A stretch of DNA of 64,000 bases from Gimibacter soli. Lineage in GTDB: Bacteria; Pseudomonadota; Alphaproteobacteria; Sphingomonadales; Kordiimonadaceae. Positions within the stretch are counted from its first letter, which is position 1. Every line of letters begins with the position of its first letter. Below the pieces are notes generated by a model. The model worked only from the letters and a program-made list of their open reading frames with translations, was not told where the DNA came from and made no database searches. A program made the position numbers and the translations under genes. Below are positions 38,966 through 47,928 of the stretch, one piece after another. The stretch lies in NCBI RefSeq assembly GCF_028463845.1, contig NZ_CP116805.1:186001-250000 (forward strand), in the 5' to 3' direction.

Positions 38966-39751
38966 TCATTGTGCAAGCGGCACAGGACGGTGGGTGGCGT
39001 CCACCGCGACCATCACAAATTCGCCCCTGCCACACTGGCGGCGCACGTCCGTGTGCAGGTTTTCGGCCCAGAGCTGCACCTCCACCCTGACCGACGAGCG
39101 CCCGGTGGCAAGGATTCGCGGCAGGGTGATGACCACCTCGCCGTTCTGGATCTGGTTGGTGAAATCGACCCGTTCGGTGCCCGCCATCACCACGGTTTTC
39201 CGGGAATGGCGCGAAGCCGCGATGAAAGCGGCCTTGCCCATCGCGGCAAGCGCATGGCCACCATACAGGCTGCCATAATGGCTGGTGCGTTCGGGGAAGA
39301 CGATCTCGACCATCGCCGAATGCAGGGCCGGGTCAACCGGTGCCGTCGGCGCGGGCGTCAGGGGCGGCAGCACACCGCCGATTGCCGCAAGGCGCGGCCC
39401 CACCGCCACCATGTTGAAAATCCCGCGCGAGCAATGGCGGCGCTCGCCCGTGATCGGCCCTTCCGCCACCATATCGACCTCGACGGAAAGCGACTTCCGC
39501 CCGACGCGGACGACCGATCCGGTCAGTTCCACAATATCGCCGATCATGGCCGGCGCCTCGAAATCGATCCGCTCGCACGAGGCGGTGACGAAATCGACAT
39601 GGGCATGGCGCGAGGCGGCAATGAAGGCCACCTTGTCCATATGCGCGAGGCCAGTCCCGCCAAACAGCGTGCCATGATGGTTGGCGTCGCCCGGGAAGAC
39701 GATATCGGCAAGCCGGGTGGGGCCGGCGAAAAGGGGATGATCGGGGGTCAT
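38966..39751 (-). CDS. Acyl-CoA thioesterase with two hotdog domains
   Basis: 261 aa. Two tandem hotdog folds, each with the same core: NHHGTLFGGTGLAHMDKVAF (about residue 25) and SHYGSLYGGHALAAMGKAAF (about 165). This matches the BACH/YciA-like group acting on acyl-CoAs. The ATG at 39751 is preferred by homology (MTPDHPLFAGPTRLADIVFPG); an ATG at 39766 is also possible. Convergent with cydX. Confidence 0.87.
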   Translation of the reverse strand: MTPDHPLFAGPTRLADIVFPGDANHHGTLFGGTGLAHMDKVAFIAASRHAHVDFVTASCERIDFEAPAMIGDIVELTGSVVRVGRKSLSVEVDMVAEGPITGERRHCSRGIFNMVAVGPRLAAIGGVLPPLTPAPTAPVDPALHSAMVEIVFPERTSHYGSLYGGHALAAMGKAAFIAASRHSRKTVVMAGTERVDFTNQIQNGEVVITLPRILATGRSSVRVEVQLWAENLHTDVRRQCGRGEFVMVAVDATHRPVPLAQ

Positions 39752-39828
39752 GCTGCTGCCTTCCATATTCTTTCCCGCAGGAATGGCCGCGAATGCGCCG
39801 GGGTGCAACTGGAAAGTCAGTGGCTATG

Positions 39829-39863
39829 AAAAACGCCGGGCAGTGCAACCACTGCCCGGCGTT
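39829..39863 (-). terminator. Terminator after the SDR gene
   Basis: Perfect 14-bp stem AACGCCGGGCAGTG/CACTGCCCGGCGTT with a 4-base loop and, reading leftward, a run of five T residues. 23 bases beyond the SDR stop. Confidence 0.88.
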
Positions 39864-39885
39864 CCTGTTGGCCCCGAGGTGACCC

Positions 39886-40668
39886 TCAGAGGAGCATGCC
39901 GCCCGACGCTTCGATGCGCTGGCCGGTGATCCAGTTGTTATCGTCCGACAGGAGTGAGGCGACCATCGGACCGATATCGCCCGGCAGACCAACCCGGCCA
40001 AGCGCCGTGATCGAGGCGATCTGCTGGTTGAGATCGGCATTATCGCGCACCGCACCACCGCCGAAATCGGTCTCGATGGCGCCGGGGGCAACCGTGTTGA
40101 CGGCAATGCCGCGCGGCCCCAGTTCCTTCGCGAGATAACGGGTCAGCACCTCGATCGCGCCTTTCATGGCGGCATAGGCCGCATAACCCGGCATGCTGAA
40201 ACGCGCGAGGCCCGACGAGATATTGATGATCCGGCCGCCATCCGCGATCAGCGGCAGCAGGGTCTGCGTCAGGAAGAAGGTGCCCTTGAAGTGGGTGTTC
40301 GAAAGCTGATCGAAGGCTTCTTCGGTCGTCTCGGCGAAGGAGGCATGATGGCCGGCCCCGGCATTGTTGACGAGATGGTCGAACTGGCCGGTATTCCAGT
40401 TGGCCTGCAGGGCTTCTTTCACCTGGGCTGCGAATGCCTTGAAGCTGGCGGTGGCGCCCACATCCAGCTGCAGGGCAACCGCCTTGCGGCCGAGGGCCTC
40501 GATGGCGCGCACGGCACTGTCGGCTTCGGCCTTGTTCGAATGATAAGTGAAGATAACGTCGGTGCCTTTGGCGGCCAGGTTCACCGCCGTGTTGCGGCCA
40601 AGCCCGCGGCTGCCGCCGGTGATGAGGGCGATACGCTGGGCGCGGACGGGGAATTCTTTCTTGTTCAT
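39886..40668 (-). CDS. Short-chain dehydrogenase/reductase
   Basis: 260 aa NAD(P)-dependent oxidoreductase. The ATG at 40668 follows CAGGAGAAAGCGAC. Cofactor motif ITGGSRGLGR (TGxxxGxG), NNAGAGHH in place of NNAG, catalytic Ser in INISSGLARF and YxxxK in YAAYAAMKG. GAIETDFGGGAV and the C-terminal NNWITGQRIEASGGMLL are usual for the family. It faces the AraC gene, which probably controls it. Substrate unknown. Confidence 0.88.
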   Translation of the reverse strand: MNKKEFPVRAQRIALITGGSRGLGRNTAVNLAAKGTDVIFTYHSNKAEADSAVRAIEALGRKAVALQLDVGATASFKAFAAQVKEALQANWNTGQFDHLVNNAGAGHHASFAETTEEAFDQLSNTHFKGTFFLTQTLLPLIADGGRIINISSGLARFSMPGYAAYAAMKGAIEVLTRYLAKELGPRGIAVNTVAPGAIETDFGGGAVRDNADLNQQIASITALGRVGLPGDIGPMVASLLSDDNNWITGQRIEASGGMLL

Positions 40669-40825
40669 GTCGCTTTCTCCTGTTGGGGGGCTGTTGTCGA
40701 GGGTGACTATGCCCCGCCCGGAAAAATGCTGCATGCCCGATACCGGGAATTTCTTGCCTAATCCTGCAAAGCGTATTGGCCGGCAGGCCGATTGGCCTTA
40801 AATTCATGCTTGAAAGGAAACCGTC

Positions 40826-41749
40826 ATGTTCGCAGCCCTCAGAGAAGCCGCTGAAGCCTTCACCGCCCCCCACCAGCCGGAAGACGGGCTGATCGCCACG
40901 CCGCTGGCTGACCTTGTGTTCATGAAATGCGGGGTGCAGACCCTGCCCCGCCATGTGCTTTACAAGCCAGCCCTGTGCGTGATCCTGAGCGGTGCCAAGG
41001 AAGTCACCCTGTCGGACCGCAGCCTTGAATATTCGGAAGGCAAGATGCTGGTTGTCGGGATCGACCTGCCGGCGCGCAGCGGCATCACCAAGGCACCTTA
41101 CCTGGGCATGGCGCTGGAGCTGGATGCCGGCATCATGCGCGAAGTGATCGCCGGGATCGACATGCAGAAAGCCCCCCCGACTGAAGGCGGGCTTGGCATC
41201 CTTGTCAATCAGCTGAGCGACCCGGTAGCCGATTGCCTTGCCCGGCTGATACGGCTGTTCGAGCGGCCCGAGGCCGTGCCGGTCCTCTACCCTTCACTCG
41301 CCCGCGAGCTTTATTACTGGCTGCTGACCGGCCCGGGCGCGCAGGAAATCCGCCGGCTGGTGCTGACCACCGGCCACACCCAGCGCATTGCCAAAGCGAT
41401 CCATGCCCTGAAAAGCAATTATGACCAGCCGATCCGCATCCAGGACCTGGCAGAAACCGCCTGCATGAGCGCGTCATCATTTCACCAGCATTTCAAGGCG
41501 CTGACCTCGATGACGCCGCTGCAGTTCCAGAAGCAGCTGCGACTGCTGGAAGCGCGCCGCCTGATGACATGCGAGGCCGCCAACGTCACCCACGCCGCCT
41601 TCAAGGTCGGCTACGAGAGCACGTCGCAGTTCAGCCGGGAATATACCCGCCATTTCGGCATTTCACCGAAGCAGGATGCGATGGCAGTGCGAGGGGGGAC
41701 GGCGCAGCCCTCGGACCCGGCAGGCCATGCTGCCGGGCGGGCGGCCTGA
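40826..41749 (+). CDS. AraC-family transcriptional regulator
   Basis: 307 aa. N-terminal AraC_N-type effector domain (about 20-170) with VQTLPRHVLYKPALCVILSGAKEVTL and ARELYYWLLTGPGAQEI. Two C-terminal HTHs at about 195-290: RIQDLAETACMSASSFHQHFKAL, TPLQFQKQLRLLEARRLM, VGYESTSQFSREYTRHFG. Divergent from the SDR gene 158 bases away, the usual arrangement of activator and target. Confidence 0.88.
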   Translation: MFAALREAAEAFTAPHQPEDGLIATPLADLVFMKCGVQTLPRHVLYKPALCVILSGAKEVTLSDRSLEYSEGKMLVVGIDLPARSGITKAPYLGMALELDAGIMREVIAGIDMQKAPPTEGGLGILVNQLSDPVADCLARLIRLFERPEAVPVLYPSLARELYYWLLTGPGAQEIRRLVLTTGHTQRIAKAIHALKSNYDQPIRIQDLAETACMSASSFHQHFKALTSMTPLQFQKQLRLLEARRLMTCEAANVTHAAFKVGYESTSQFSREYTRHFGISPKQDAMAVRGGTAQPSDPAGHAAGRAA

Positions 41750-41752
41750 GAT

Positions 41753-42565
41753 TTAGCCGACGAAGGCGCGTTCGACGACAAACTCGCCGGGCGACGCGTT
41801 CGAGCCCTCTTCAAGGCCGGCGGCTTCCATCAGCGCCTTGGTGTCTTTCAGCATGTCCATCGAGCCGCAGATCATTGCGCGGTCAATCGCCGGGTCCAGC
41901 TGCGGCAGGCCGAGTTCCTTGTAAAGGTCGCCCGACTGGATGAAGCTGGTGATGCGGCCCATGCGCGAATAGGTCTCGCGGGTCACGCTATCAAAATAGA
42001 AAAGCCGGCCTTCGACCATCTCGCCGAGATATTCGTGTTCCTGCAGTTCGCGGACGAGGTTCTTGCCATAGTCAAGCTCGGCCACTTCACGGCAGGTGTG
42101 GGTCACGATCACCTTTTCGAACTTCTCGTAGGTTTCGGGGTCGCGAATGACGCTCGCGAACGGCGCGAAACCGGTGCCGGTGGAGAAGAGATAGAGATTG
42201 CGACCGGGCTTCAGCGCATCCATCACGAGCGTGCCCACGGGCTTGCGGCCCAGAAGCACGGTATCGCCCGGCTGGATCTTCTGCAGGCGCGAGGTCAGCG
42301 GACCATCGGGCACCTTGATCGAGAAGAATTCCATCTCCTCGTCCCAGTTGGGGCTGGCGATTGAATAGGCGCGCATCAGCGGCTTGGCGTTTTCGCCTTC
42401 ACCGGCAAGACCGAGCATGACGAATTCGCCGGACCGGAAGCGGAAGCCCTGCGGCCGGGTGATCCGGAACGAGAAAAGGAAATCCGTCCAGTGGGTCACG
42501 GACAGAACCTTCTCCTCGGTCGGGGCCGAGCTCGAGCGTGCTTTAAGGTCGACATTCAAATTCAT
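41753..42565 (-). CDS. fpr: Ferredoxin-NADP(+) reductase
   Basis: 270 aa flavoprotein. The ATG at 42565 follows GGAGACGCCCG; a longer reading gives a Cys/Arg-rich N-terminus. FAD motif MRAYSIASP, then GTGFAPF (NADPH pyrophosphate contact) and ICGSMDMLKDTK. The C-terminus ends VVERAFVG, the bacterial subclass I pattern. Transfers electrons between NADPH and ferredoxin/flavodoxin. A Fur-like box lies 48 bases upstream. Confidence 0.92.
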   Translation of the reverse strand: MNLNVDLKARSSSAPTEEKVLSVTHWTDFLFSFRITRPQGFRFRSGEFVMLGLAGEGENAKPLMRAYSIASPNWDEEMEFFSIKVPDGPLTSRLQKIQPGDTVLLGRKPVGTLVMDALKPGRNLYLFSTGTGFAPFASVIRDPETYEKFEKVIVTHTCREVAELDYGKNLVRELQEHEYLGEMVEGRLFYFDSVTRETYSRMGRITSFIQSGDLYKELGLPQLDPAIDRAMICGSMDMLKDTKALMEAAGLEEGSNASPGEFVVERAFVG

Positions 42566-42612
42566 CGGGCGTCTCCGAACAACGTGAACTGACTGCCCGT
42601 GTTTATTGCAAT

Positions 42613-42627
42613 TGATAATAACTCTCA
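42613..42627. promoter_or_regulatory. Fur-like box upstream of fpr
   Basis: TGATAATAACTCTCA matches the 7-1-7 form TGATAATnATTATCA at all but two positions outside the centre. It sits 48 bases before the fpr start in an AT-rich stretch, as in iron-regulated promoters. Binding by Fur rather than another iron regulator is inference. Confidence 0.5.
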
Positions 42628-42703
42628 ACAATAAAGATCAGGCTGATGGTGGAGGTAACGGATATAGGGGTGCCCTGGCAAGCCCCTGGCGGGATGTTTA
42701 TAC

Positions 42704-43099
42704 TTAATGGGCCAGATAGATTGGATTACCGACCAGAATAAGGCGCCCATCCGCCTCCCGCACATTGGCCCTGACCCATGTGGTATCAGCCCTCAAAACA
42801 TGGTCAAAAGTCATCGTGTGGAGGTCATCTTTATCAATGCTCACAGACTTCGTTTCGGTTCCGTTTTCAATGATCTGCACGCGACCGCCGCTTGCCGATT
42901 TCACCGTCACCGAAAGCGCCACGGACGGCGTGAAAGGGGCCATTTCGCCCATCACAAACGTGTGCCCGCCCGCCTGAAGGGCGAGATCGAGGATGGAATC
43001 CGCCCTGCCGGAAGCGTCCACAAACACCCGCCCCTTGCGGATGCCGTCGAGAATCGCGGCAGCATCCCTGCCCTTTGTCGGCACAAATGGCGTCGGCAC
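42704..43099 (-). pseudogene. C-terminal remnant of a CehA/McbA-like PHP-domain protein
   Basis: About 131 codons in the C-terminal pattern of PHP-type metallohydrolases: GRDAAAILDGIRKGRVFVDASG, a beta-rich module, and the ending VGNPIYL. The histidine-rich catalytic half is missing. Upstream in frame there is a TGA about 45 bases before the first usable start (GTG at 43099), which lacks a ribosome site. I read it as a truncated gene. An independent small protein cannot be excluded. Confidence 0.5.
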
Positions 43100-43220
43100 G
43101 GCGATTGCGGCGGGGCGGTCCTGTGCCGGACAACAAAAATGCTTTCATGACACGGGCTTGATATGATCACATCGCATCAGGCGCCATGCGGCTCGCCGAC
43201 AAGCCATCGGAGGACAGACC

Positions 43221-44996
43221 ATGACAGGGGAAGCGATCACTGCCGCAGCGAGCGCCGCACATGACGGGGTCAACCTGCTCGGTATCGTCGTCCTTCTGGG
43301 TGCCGCCGTGATCGCCGTGCCGCTCTTCCGCCGCGCCGGGCTTGGCAGTGTGATCGGCTATCTTGCCGCCGGTCTTGCCATCGGCCCCTTCGGGCTCGGC
43401 TTCTTCGACGATCCGCAGTCGATCATCCATGTGGCTGAGCTCGGCGTTGTCCTGTTCCTGTTCCTGATCGGGCTTGAAATGCAGCCCTCGCGGCTCTGGT
43501 CGATGCGCGGCGAGATTTTCGGGCTGGGCATGCTGCAGGTAGGCATGGCCAGCGCGGCGATGGTCTGGGTCGGTATCGCCCTCGGCTTCCCGGTGGCACA
43601 AAGCTTCATCGCGGGTGCTGGCTTCGTCCTCACCTCCACCGCGATTGTGATGCAGACGTTGGCAGAGCGCGGGCAATCCGACCTGCCGAAGGGCCGCCGC
43701 ATCGTGGCCATCATGCTTCTCGAGGACCTGTCCATCGTGCCGCTTCTGGCGCTTGTCGCTTTCCTCGCCCCCGGCGGCGCGGAGGCGACCCTTGCCGACC
43801 GGTTGACCGGCATTGCCATCGGCCTTGGCGCGATTGCCGCCCTTGTCGTTGCCGGGCGGTATCTTCTCAATCCCATGTTCCGGATCCTTGCCCGTTTCGG
43901 CGCGCGCGAGGTGATGACGGCCGCCGCCCTTCTTGTTGTGCTTGGTGCCGCACTCCTGATGCAGGCCGGCGGGCTTTCGATGGCGATGGGCGCCTTCCTC
44001 GCCGGGGTGCTGCTTTCGGAAAGTTCGTTCCGGCATCAGCTTGAAGCCGATGTCGAGCCCTTCCGGGGGCTGCTTCTCGGTCTCTTCTTCCTCGGCGTCG
44101 GCATGGCGCTCGATCTGGACGTTATCGCTGCAAACTGGCAGCTGATCGCCGTCTGCGTGCCGGCCTACATGACGCTGAAAATGATGGTCGTCTATATCGT
44201 CGCCCGCATCGCGCGGGCTGACCGCCGCGAAGCGCTGGAGCGCGCTGCCCTGATGTCCCAGGGCGGCGAGTTCGCCTTCGTCCTGTACGCGACCGCAGCC
44301 CAAACCGGCCTCATCAGCGGCCAGGGAAACGCAATCCTTAGCGCGATTATCATCGTCTCGATGGCGCTGACGCCGCTGATCCTCCTCTTGCATGACCGAC
44401 TGGTGCCCGAGGCCGGCACCTCGCTTGATGGTGTCGATGAGGCCAAGGACCTTTGCGCCAATATCCTGCTGATCGGGTTCGGGCGGGTCGGCCAGATCGT
44501 CACCCAGCCACTGCTGGCGCGCGGCCATACCGTATCGATCATCGAAACGGACGCCGAAATGATCCGCGAGGTTGTCGATTACGGCTTCAAGGTCTGGTAC
44601 GGCGATGGCACCCGGCTCGATATCCTGCGGACAGCGGGCGCGGCAGACGCGAGCCTTATTATCGTGGCCATCGATAATCCGAAATCGGTGACAAAGATCG
44701 TCGATCTGGTGAAACACGAGTTTCCCCTCGTCCCCGTGATCGCCCGCGCCTATGACCGGGTGCATGCGATCGAGCTCGTCAAGCTCGGCGTCGATCATCA
44801 GGTGCGGGAAACGGTCGAAAGCGCGCTGGCCATGAGCCGCGAGGCCCTCACCCGCCTTGGCGACACAGGAGAAGACGCCGACGAACTGCTGGCTTCGATC
44901 CGCGAAAGGGATAGCGAACGGTTTGACCTTGATGTCACCGGCGGCCTGCAGGCCGGTATCACCATGCTGATCGGCAATATCGACCAGCACCGCTAA
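43221..44996 (+). CDS. Monovalent cation:proton antiporter-2 (KefB/KefC type)
   Basis: 591 aa. About twelve membrane helices to residue ~390, with LVVLFLFLIGLEM-like and MLLEDLSIVPLLAL core segments. A cytoplasmic TrkA-N/RCK domain starts near 410 with LLIGFGRVGQIVTQPL (Rossmann GxGxxG), later DNPKSVTKIVDL. Potassium efflux in exchange for protons is the family role. The ATG at 43221 follows GGAGGACAG. No KefF/KefG partner is adjacent, so glutathione gating is unconfirmed. Confidence 0.86.
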   Translation: MTGEAITAAASAAHDGVNLLGIVVLLGAAVIAVPLFRRAGLGSVIGYLAAGLAIGPFGLGFFDDPQSIIHVAELGVVLFLFLIGLEMQPSRLWSMRGEIFGLGMLQVGMASAAMVWVGIALGFPVAQSFIAGAGFVLTSTAIVMQTLAERGQSDLPKGRRIVAIMLLEDLSIVPLLALVAFLAPGGAEATLADRLTGIAIGLGAIAALVVAGRYLLNPMFRILARFGAREVMTAAALLVVLGAALLMQAGGLSMAMGAFLAGVLLSESSFRHQLEADVEPFRGLLLGLFFLGVGMALDLDVIAANWQLIAVCVPAYMTLKMMVVYIVARIARADRREALERAALMSQGGEFAFVLYATAAQTGLISGQGNAILSAIIIVSMALTPLILLLHDRLVPEAGTSLDGVDEAKDLCANILLIGFGRVGQIVTQPLLARGHTVSIIETDAEMIREVVDYGFKVWYGDGTRLDILRTAGAADASLIIVAIDNPKSVTKIVDLVKHEFPLVPVIARAYDRVHAIELVKLGVDHQVRETVESALAMSREALTRLGDTGEDADELLASIRERDSERFDLDVTGGLQAGITMLIGNIDQHR

Positions 44997-45003
44997 AAGG
45001 CGT

Positions 45004-45477
45004 TCAGGCCGTGATGGCCGCAACGCTGGCGCCGGTGGCGGTGTGCAGGTCGGCCGGCAACAGGCGCAGTTGCAGACCGCGCTTGCCGCCATTGACGAAC
45101 ACATAGGGTTCTTCAAGCGCTGCCGCATCAAGGCAGGTCGGCAAGCGCCGCCGCTGCCCCAGGGGACTGACCCCGCCAACCTTGTAGCCCGTGATGCGCT
45201 CGGCCTCCGGCACCGGCATCATGGCCGCACTCTTGCCGCCGAAGGCAGCGGCCACCTTTTTCATGCTGGCCTCCCGGTCGGACGCGAGGATGATGCAGAC
45301 GGGCTTGCCGTCAACCGCGGCGATCAGGGTTTTCAGCACGCGTGAAGGTTCCTCGCCCAAGGCTTCGGCAGCCTGCAAGCCTACCCGTTCGCCCTTCGGG
45401 TCATAGTCATAGGTGCGTGTCTCGAAGGCGACCGACGCCGCCTTCAAAGCCTTCGTTGCCGGGGTTTCGGTAGCCAT
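45004..45477 (-). CDS. ybaK: Cys-tRNA(Pro) deacylase YbaK
   Basis: 157 aa, distinct from the YbaK-like gene at 25347. TPATKALKAASVAFETRTYDYDP and RVLKTLIAAVDGKPVCIILASDREASMKKVAAAFGGKSA fit YbaK, with the catalytic Lys in VLKTL. ITGYKVGGVSPLGQRRRLPTCLD is the diagnostic Cys-tRNA(Pro) deacylase block. Stop is 4 bases before the PepSY gene's stop region, and it is convergent with the KefB/C gene. Confidence 0.9.
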   Translation of the reverse strand: MATETPATKALKAASVAFETRTYDYDPKGERVGLQAAEALGEEPSRVLKTLIAAVDGKPVCIILASDREASMKKVAAAFGGKSAAMMPVPEAERITGYKVGGVSPLGQRRRLPTCLDAAALEEPYVFVNGGKRGLQLRLLPADLHTATGASVAAITA

Positions 45478-45481
45478 CCGC

Positions 45482-46615
45482 TCAGGCCCGCTTGCGGCGA
45501 AGCGGCGTCACATATTTCCGCCACGCGAGCGCGATCCCGGTCCAGACCATGATGGCGGAGAAAAGCGACACGATCCCGGCGATGGTCTGTCCGATCACAC
45601 CAAGCGCCTCGCCGGTGTGCAGGAAGCGCACCATGCTGCGGGCCTTGCTGGCGGGGGTCTTGTCCTCGAATCCGGCCCATCCGGCAACCGCGCCGCTTGC
45701 CCGGTCGATCAGCAGGTCGCCCTTCTTCGTGGGTTCACCGCCCATGCCCCAATCGAGCGTGAAAGTCACCAGCGGGTCCGCCGGTTTCGGCCAGGCGAGC
45801 GTGAGGCTGGTCCAGTCCTGCCGATGGCTGCTGGCAGTGGCGAGCATGGCTGAAAGCCCGACGCCCCCTTCCAATGCAGCTGCTTCTGTCCCAGGGGCCT
45901 TATCCGGCGCACGCCCACCACGCACCGGCACTTCCTCGCCCGCCAGCCGGTAAACCAGATTGTTCGCCCATTCATAATAGAAGACGGTAGCAGTTGCCGT
46001 GATCACCACAAGCGGCACGACCGACCAGATGCCCATCACATGGTGCCAGTTGAAATCGCGCGCGTGCGCATTTGCATTCTTCTTGAAGAACAGCACCTTG
46101 CGGACATTCACCCAGCGCAGCACAGGCGGGAACCACAGATAGATGCCGGAAAGCGCGAGGAACAGGAACATCAGGTTCGCTGCCCCCGTCACCATGCGGG
46201 CCGTATCGCGCGAGGCACCTTCAAGTGCGAACCAGCGGTGGAACTGCGTGGTCCATTGCATGAAGGCCTGCATGGCGGTTGGCCCTTCGGCGATCACGCG
46301 GCCGGTGTAGGGGTCGAGATAGAGCTTGTCGCTCCGCCCCCGCACCGCCACCACAGCTGCATCAGGATCGTTCCGGTAAATCAGCCGTGCGACCGGCCGC
46401 GACGGGTCCACCGCACTGGCAAATGCGTGCAGTTCCTCGGGCGACAGGGCCGTGGCACCCTCAGGCGGCACCACATCGAACTGCCGTTCGGACCATGCCA
46501 CCATCTGCTTCTCATAGGTCAGCAGCACGCCGGTGACCGACATGGTGAGGATGACGATGCCGGCGAGGACACCGCAGATCAGGTGCGGCCAGTACAGCAG
46601 CTTGCGAAAGGGCAT
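45482..46615 (-). CDS. PepSY-associated TM protein
   Basis: 377 aa. The ATG at 46615 is favoured; an in-frame TTG at 46648 is possible and no strong SD is seen. N-terminal helix LLYWPHLICGVLAGIVILTMSVTGVLLTYE, PepSY-like domains on the outside, WHHVMGIWSVVPLVVITATATVFYY and further helices near the end (VIGQTIAGIVSLFSAIMVWTGIALAW). His residues in FHRWF and NWHHV are placed like haem/metal ligands in this family, which includes iron-reduction and siderophore uptake proteins. It lies behind the bufferin operon, 105 bases after doxX. Confidence 0.82.
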   Translation of the reverse strand: MPFRKLLYWPHLICGVLAGIVILTMSVTGVLLTYEKQMVAWSERQFDVVPPEGATALSPEELHAFASAVDPSRPVARLIYRNDPDAAVVAVRGRSDKLYLDPYTGRVIAEGPTAMQAFMQWTTQFHRWFALEGASRDTARMVTGAANLMFLFLALSGIYLWFPPVLRWVNVRKVLFFKKNANAHARDFNWHHVMGIWSVVPLVVITATATVFYYEWANNLVYRLAGEEVPVRGGRAPDKAPGTEAAALEGGVGLSAMLATASSHRQDWTSLTLAWPKPADPLVTFTLDWGMGGEPTKKGDLLIDRASGAVAGWAGFEDKTPASKARSMVRFLHTGEALGVIGQTIAGIVSLFSAIMVWTGIALAWRKYVTPLRRKRA

Positions 46616-46680
46616 GGGCGAGGTCCGCTCAGAAAAAATTGCGATCAATTCTTAACTGAAATCGGATGTACCGTCCCTGC

Positions 46681-46708
46681 GCCCGCCCCGCAAGCAGAAA
46701 GGGCGGGC
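46681..46708. other. Inverted repeat between doxX and the PepSY gene
   Basis: GCCCGCCC/GGGCGGGC arms with a 12-base loop, no T tract on either side. Could attenuate read-through from the bufferin operon into the PepSY gene. Confidence 0.4.
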
Positions 46709-46720
46709 AGCCTTGTTTCT

Positions 46721-47182
46721 TCAGTCCCGCTTGGCCCGGCGCGCAATCAGATGGTCAAGCGACAAACGTCCCGGGCCGTAGGCCATGATCGCCAGTGCCA
46801 GCGCGAACCAGCCAAGGTGCGTGGAGAGGAATGCCGAGGGATAGACGAAGAGCTGGATCACCAGCGCCATCACGAAAAGGCCGAGCGCGGAAACACGGGT
46901 CGCAAGCCCCAGAAGCAGCAGGACCGGCAAGGCATGCTCGGCATAGGTTGCGAGCGGTGCGGCGATATCAGCAGGGATGACAGGCAGCTGATATTCTTCT
47001 TCAAACAGATAATAGGTGCTGTCGCTGATCGTCATCAGGCCTGTCACCTTGGTGCGGGCCGATACCCAGAAAATACCGGCAAGCCCCAGCCGCAGCGTCA
47101 GTTGAACGAGATCGGCCGGGATGCGGGTGAAGAGGCGCGTGTAGGTGACTGCCAGATTAGGGGTGTCTTTTTGAGGGGTCAT
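46721..47182 (-). CDS. DoxX-family membrane protein of the bufferin operon
   Basis: 153 aa with four helices. [20 protein letters not shown] is the DoxX start and [24 protein letters not shown] the core. It overlaps the DUF2063 gene by 4 bases, so it is translated with it. DoxX proteins are regular members of bufferin/gig operons (BufD, GigT); the role is unclear, perhaps redox support for export or maturation. Confidence 0.87.
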   Translation of the reverse strand: MTPQKDTPNLAVTYTRLFTRIPADLVQLTLRLGLAGIFWVSARTKVTGLMTISDSTYYLFEEEYQLPVIPADIAAPLATYAEHALPVLLLLGLATRVSALGLFVMALVIQLFVYPSAFLSTHLGWFALALAIMAYGPGRLSLDHLIARRAKRD

Positions 47183-47928
47183 TGGTCGTGCTCCTTGTTT
47201 TTATTGTTCACATCGTTCGGAACCAGCAGCCCTGACTGCACAAATCCGGCGAAGGCTCCGATCAGGCGGACGGCCTGTTCCTGGGTTGCCGTCGCGTCGA
47301 GGAGTGCGATCAGGGGAATATTGTTCACAAGCCCGGCCAGAACCGGCTCAAAATCCGCCGGGATGATCTCTTGCTGGACCCTGCCGTCCTGCGCCCAGAC
47401 AGCTATGGTTTGCGCGGTCCAGTCCGGGATCGGTGCCAGTATTTCGGCCTGATGGCGTTCCCATATTGTGCCCGCCGGGAAAGGCGAGCGGATGAGGCTG
47501 GCACCCGGCGCCAACTGGCACGGTGTTTCAATCGCCACTTCGATATCGGCGCTGCTTTCGATCCGGAATACCGGATGGTCCGGGGCGATTGATGCCACGC
47601 ACCGCGCCCATTCAATCCGCGCTACATCGGGGAGATAGGGCAGCGAACGGAGCGGCGGGAAGGCCTCCAGAAAAGCGGCGAAGGTATCGCCGTAAAGGTC
47701 AAGAATGGGCGAGACGGGCGGGTGATCGCCCACAAAAGCCCGCACAAGTGCCTCGAAATAGGCCTCCCCGACCAGTTGGCCGGTGACCGGGAATTTGGCG
47801 CCGAGAATGTCCGTCAGGCCCGCCAGAAAATTGTTCCGGTAAAGATTGAAGCGACCGCCGGTATTGATGATGCCAAGCGGCACATCCGCCGCCGGCGCGA
47901 GGACCGCCTGTGCAAATACCCGGTTCAT
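47179..47928 (-). CDS. DUF2063 partner protein of the bufferin operon (BufC-like)
   Basis: 249 aa. The N-terminal DUF2063 domain has [80 protein letters not shown], the family hallmark. A second C-terminal domain follows. Members bind the precursor and the MNIO enzyme. Overlaps MNIO and doxX by 4 bases each side, which indicates a coupled complex. Confidence 0.88.
   Translation of the reverse strand: MNRVFAQAVLAPAADVPLGIINTGGRFNLYRNNFLAGLTDILGAKFPVTGQLVGEAYFEALVRAFVGDHPPVSPILDLYGDTFAAFLEAFPPLRSLPYLPDVARIEWARCVASIAPDHPVFRIESSADIEVAIETPCQLAPGASLIRSPFPAGTIWERHQAEILAPIPDWTAQTIAVWAQDGRVQQEIIPADFEPVLAGLVNNIPLIALLDATATQEQAVRLIGAFAGFVQSGLLVPNDVNNKNKEHDQ

Noticed and set aside
46630-46650. Fur-like box before the PepSY gene
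   Set aside because: Only about half of the 7-1-7 positions match; not better than chance in an AT-rich stretch.
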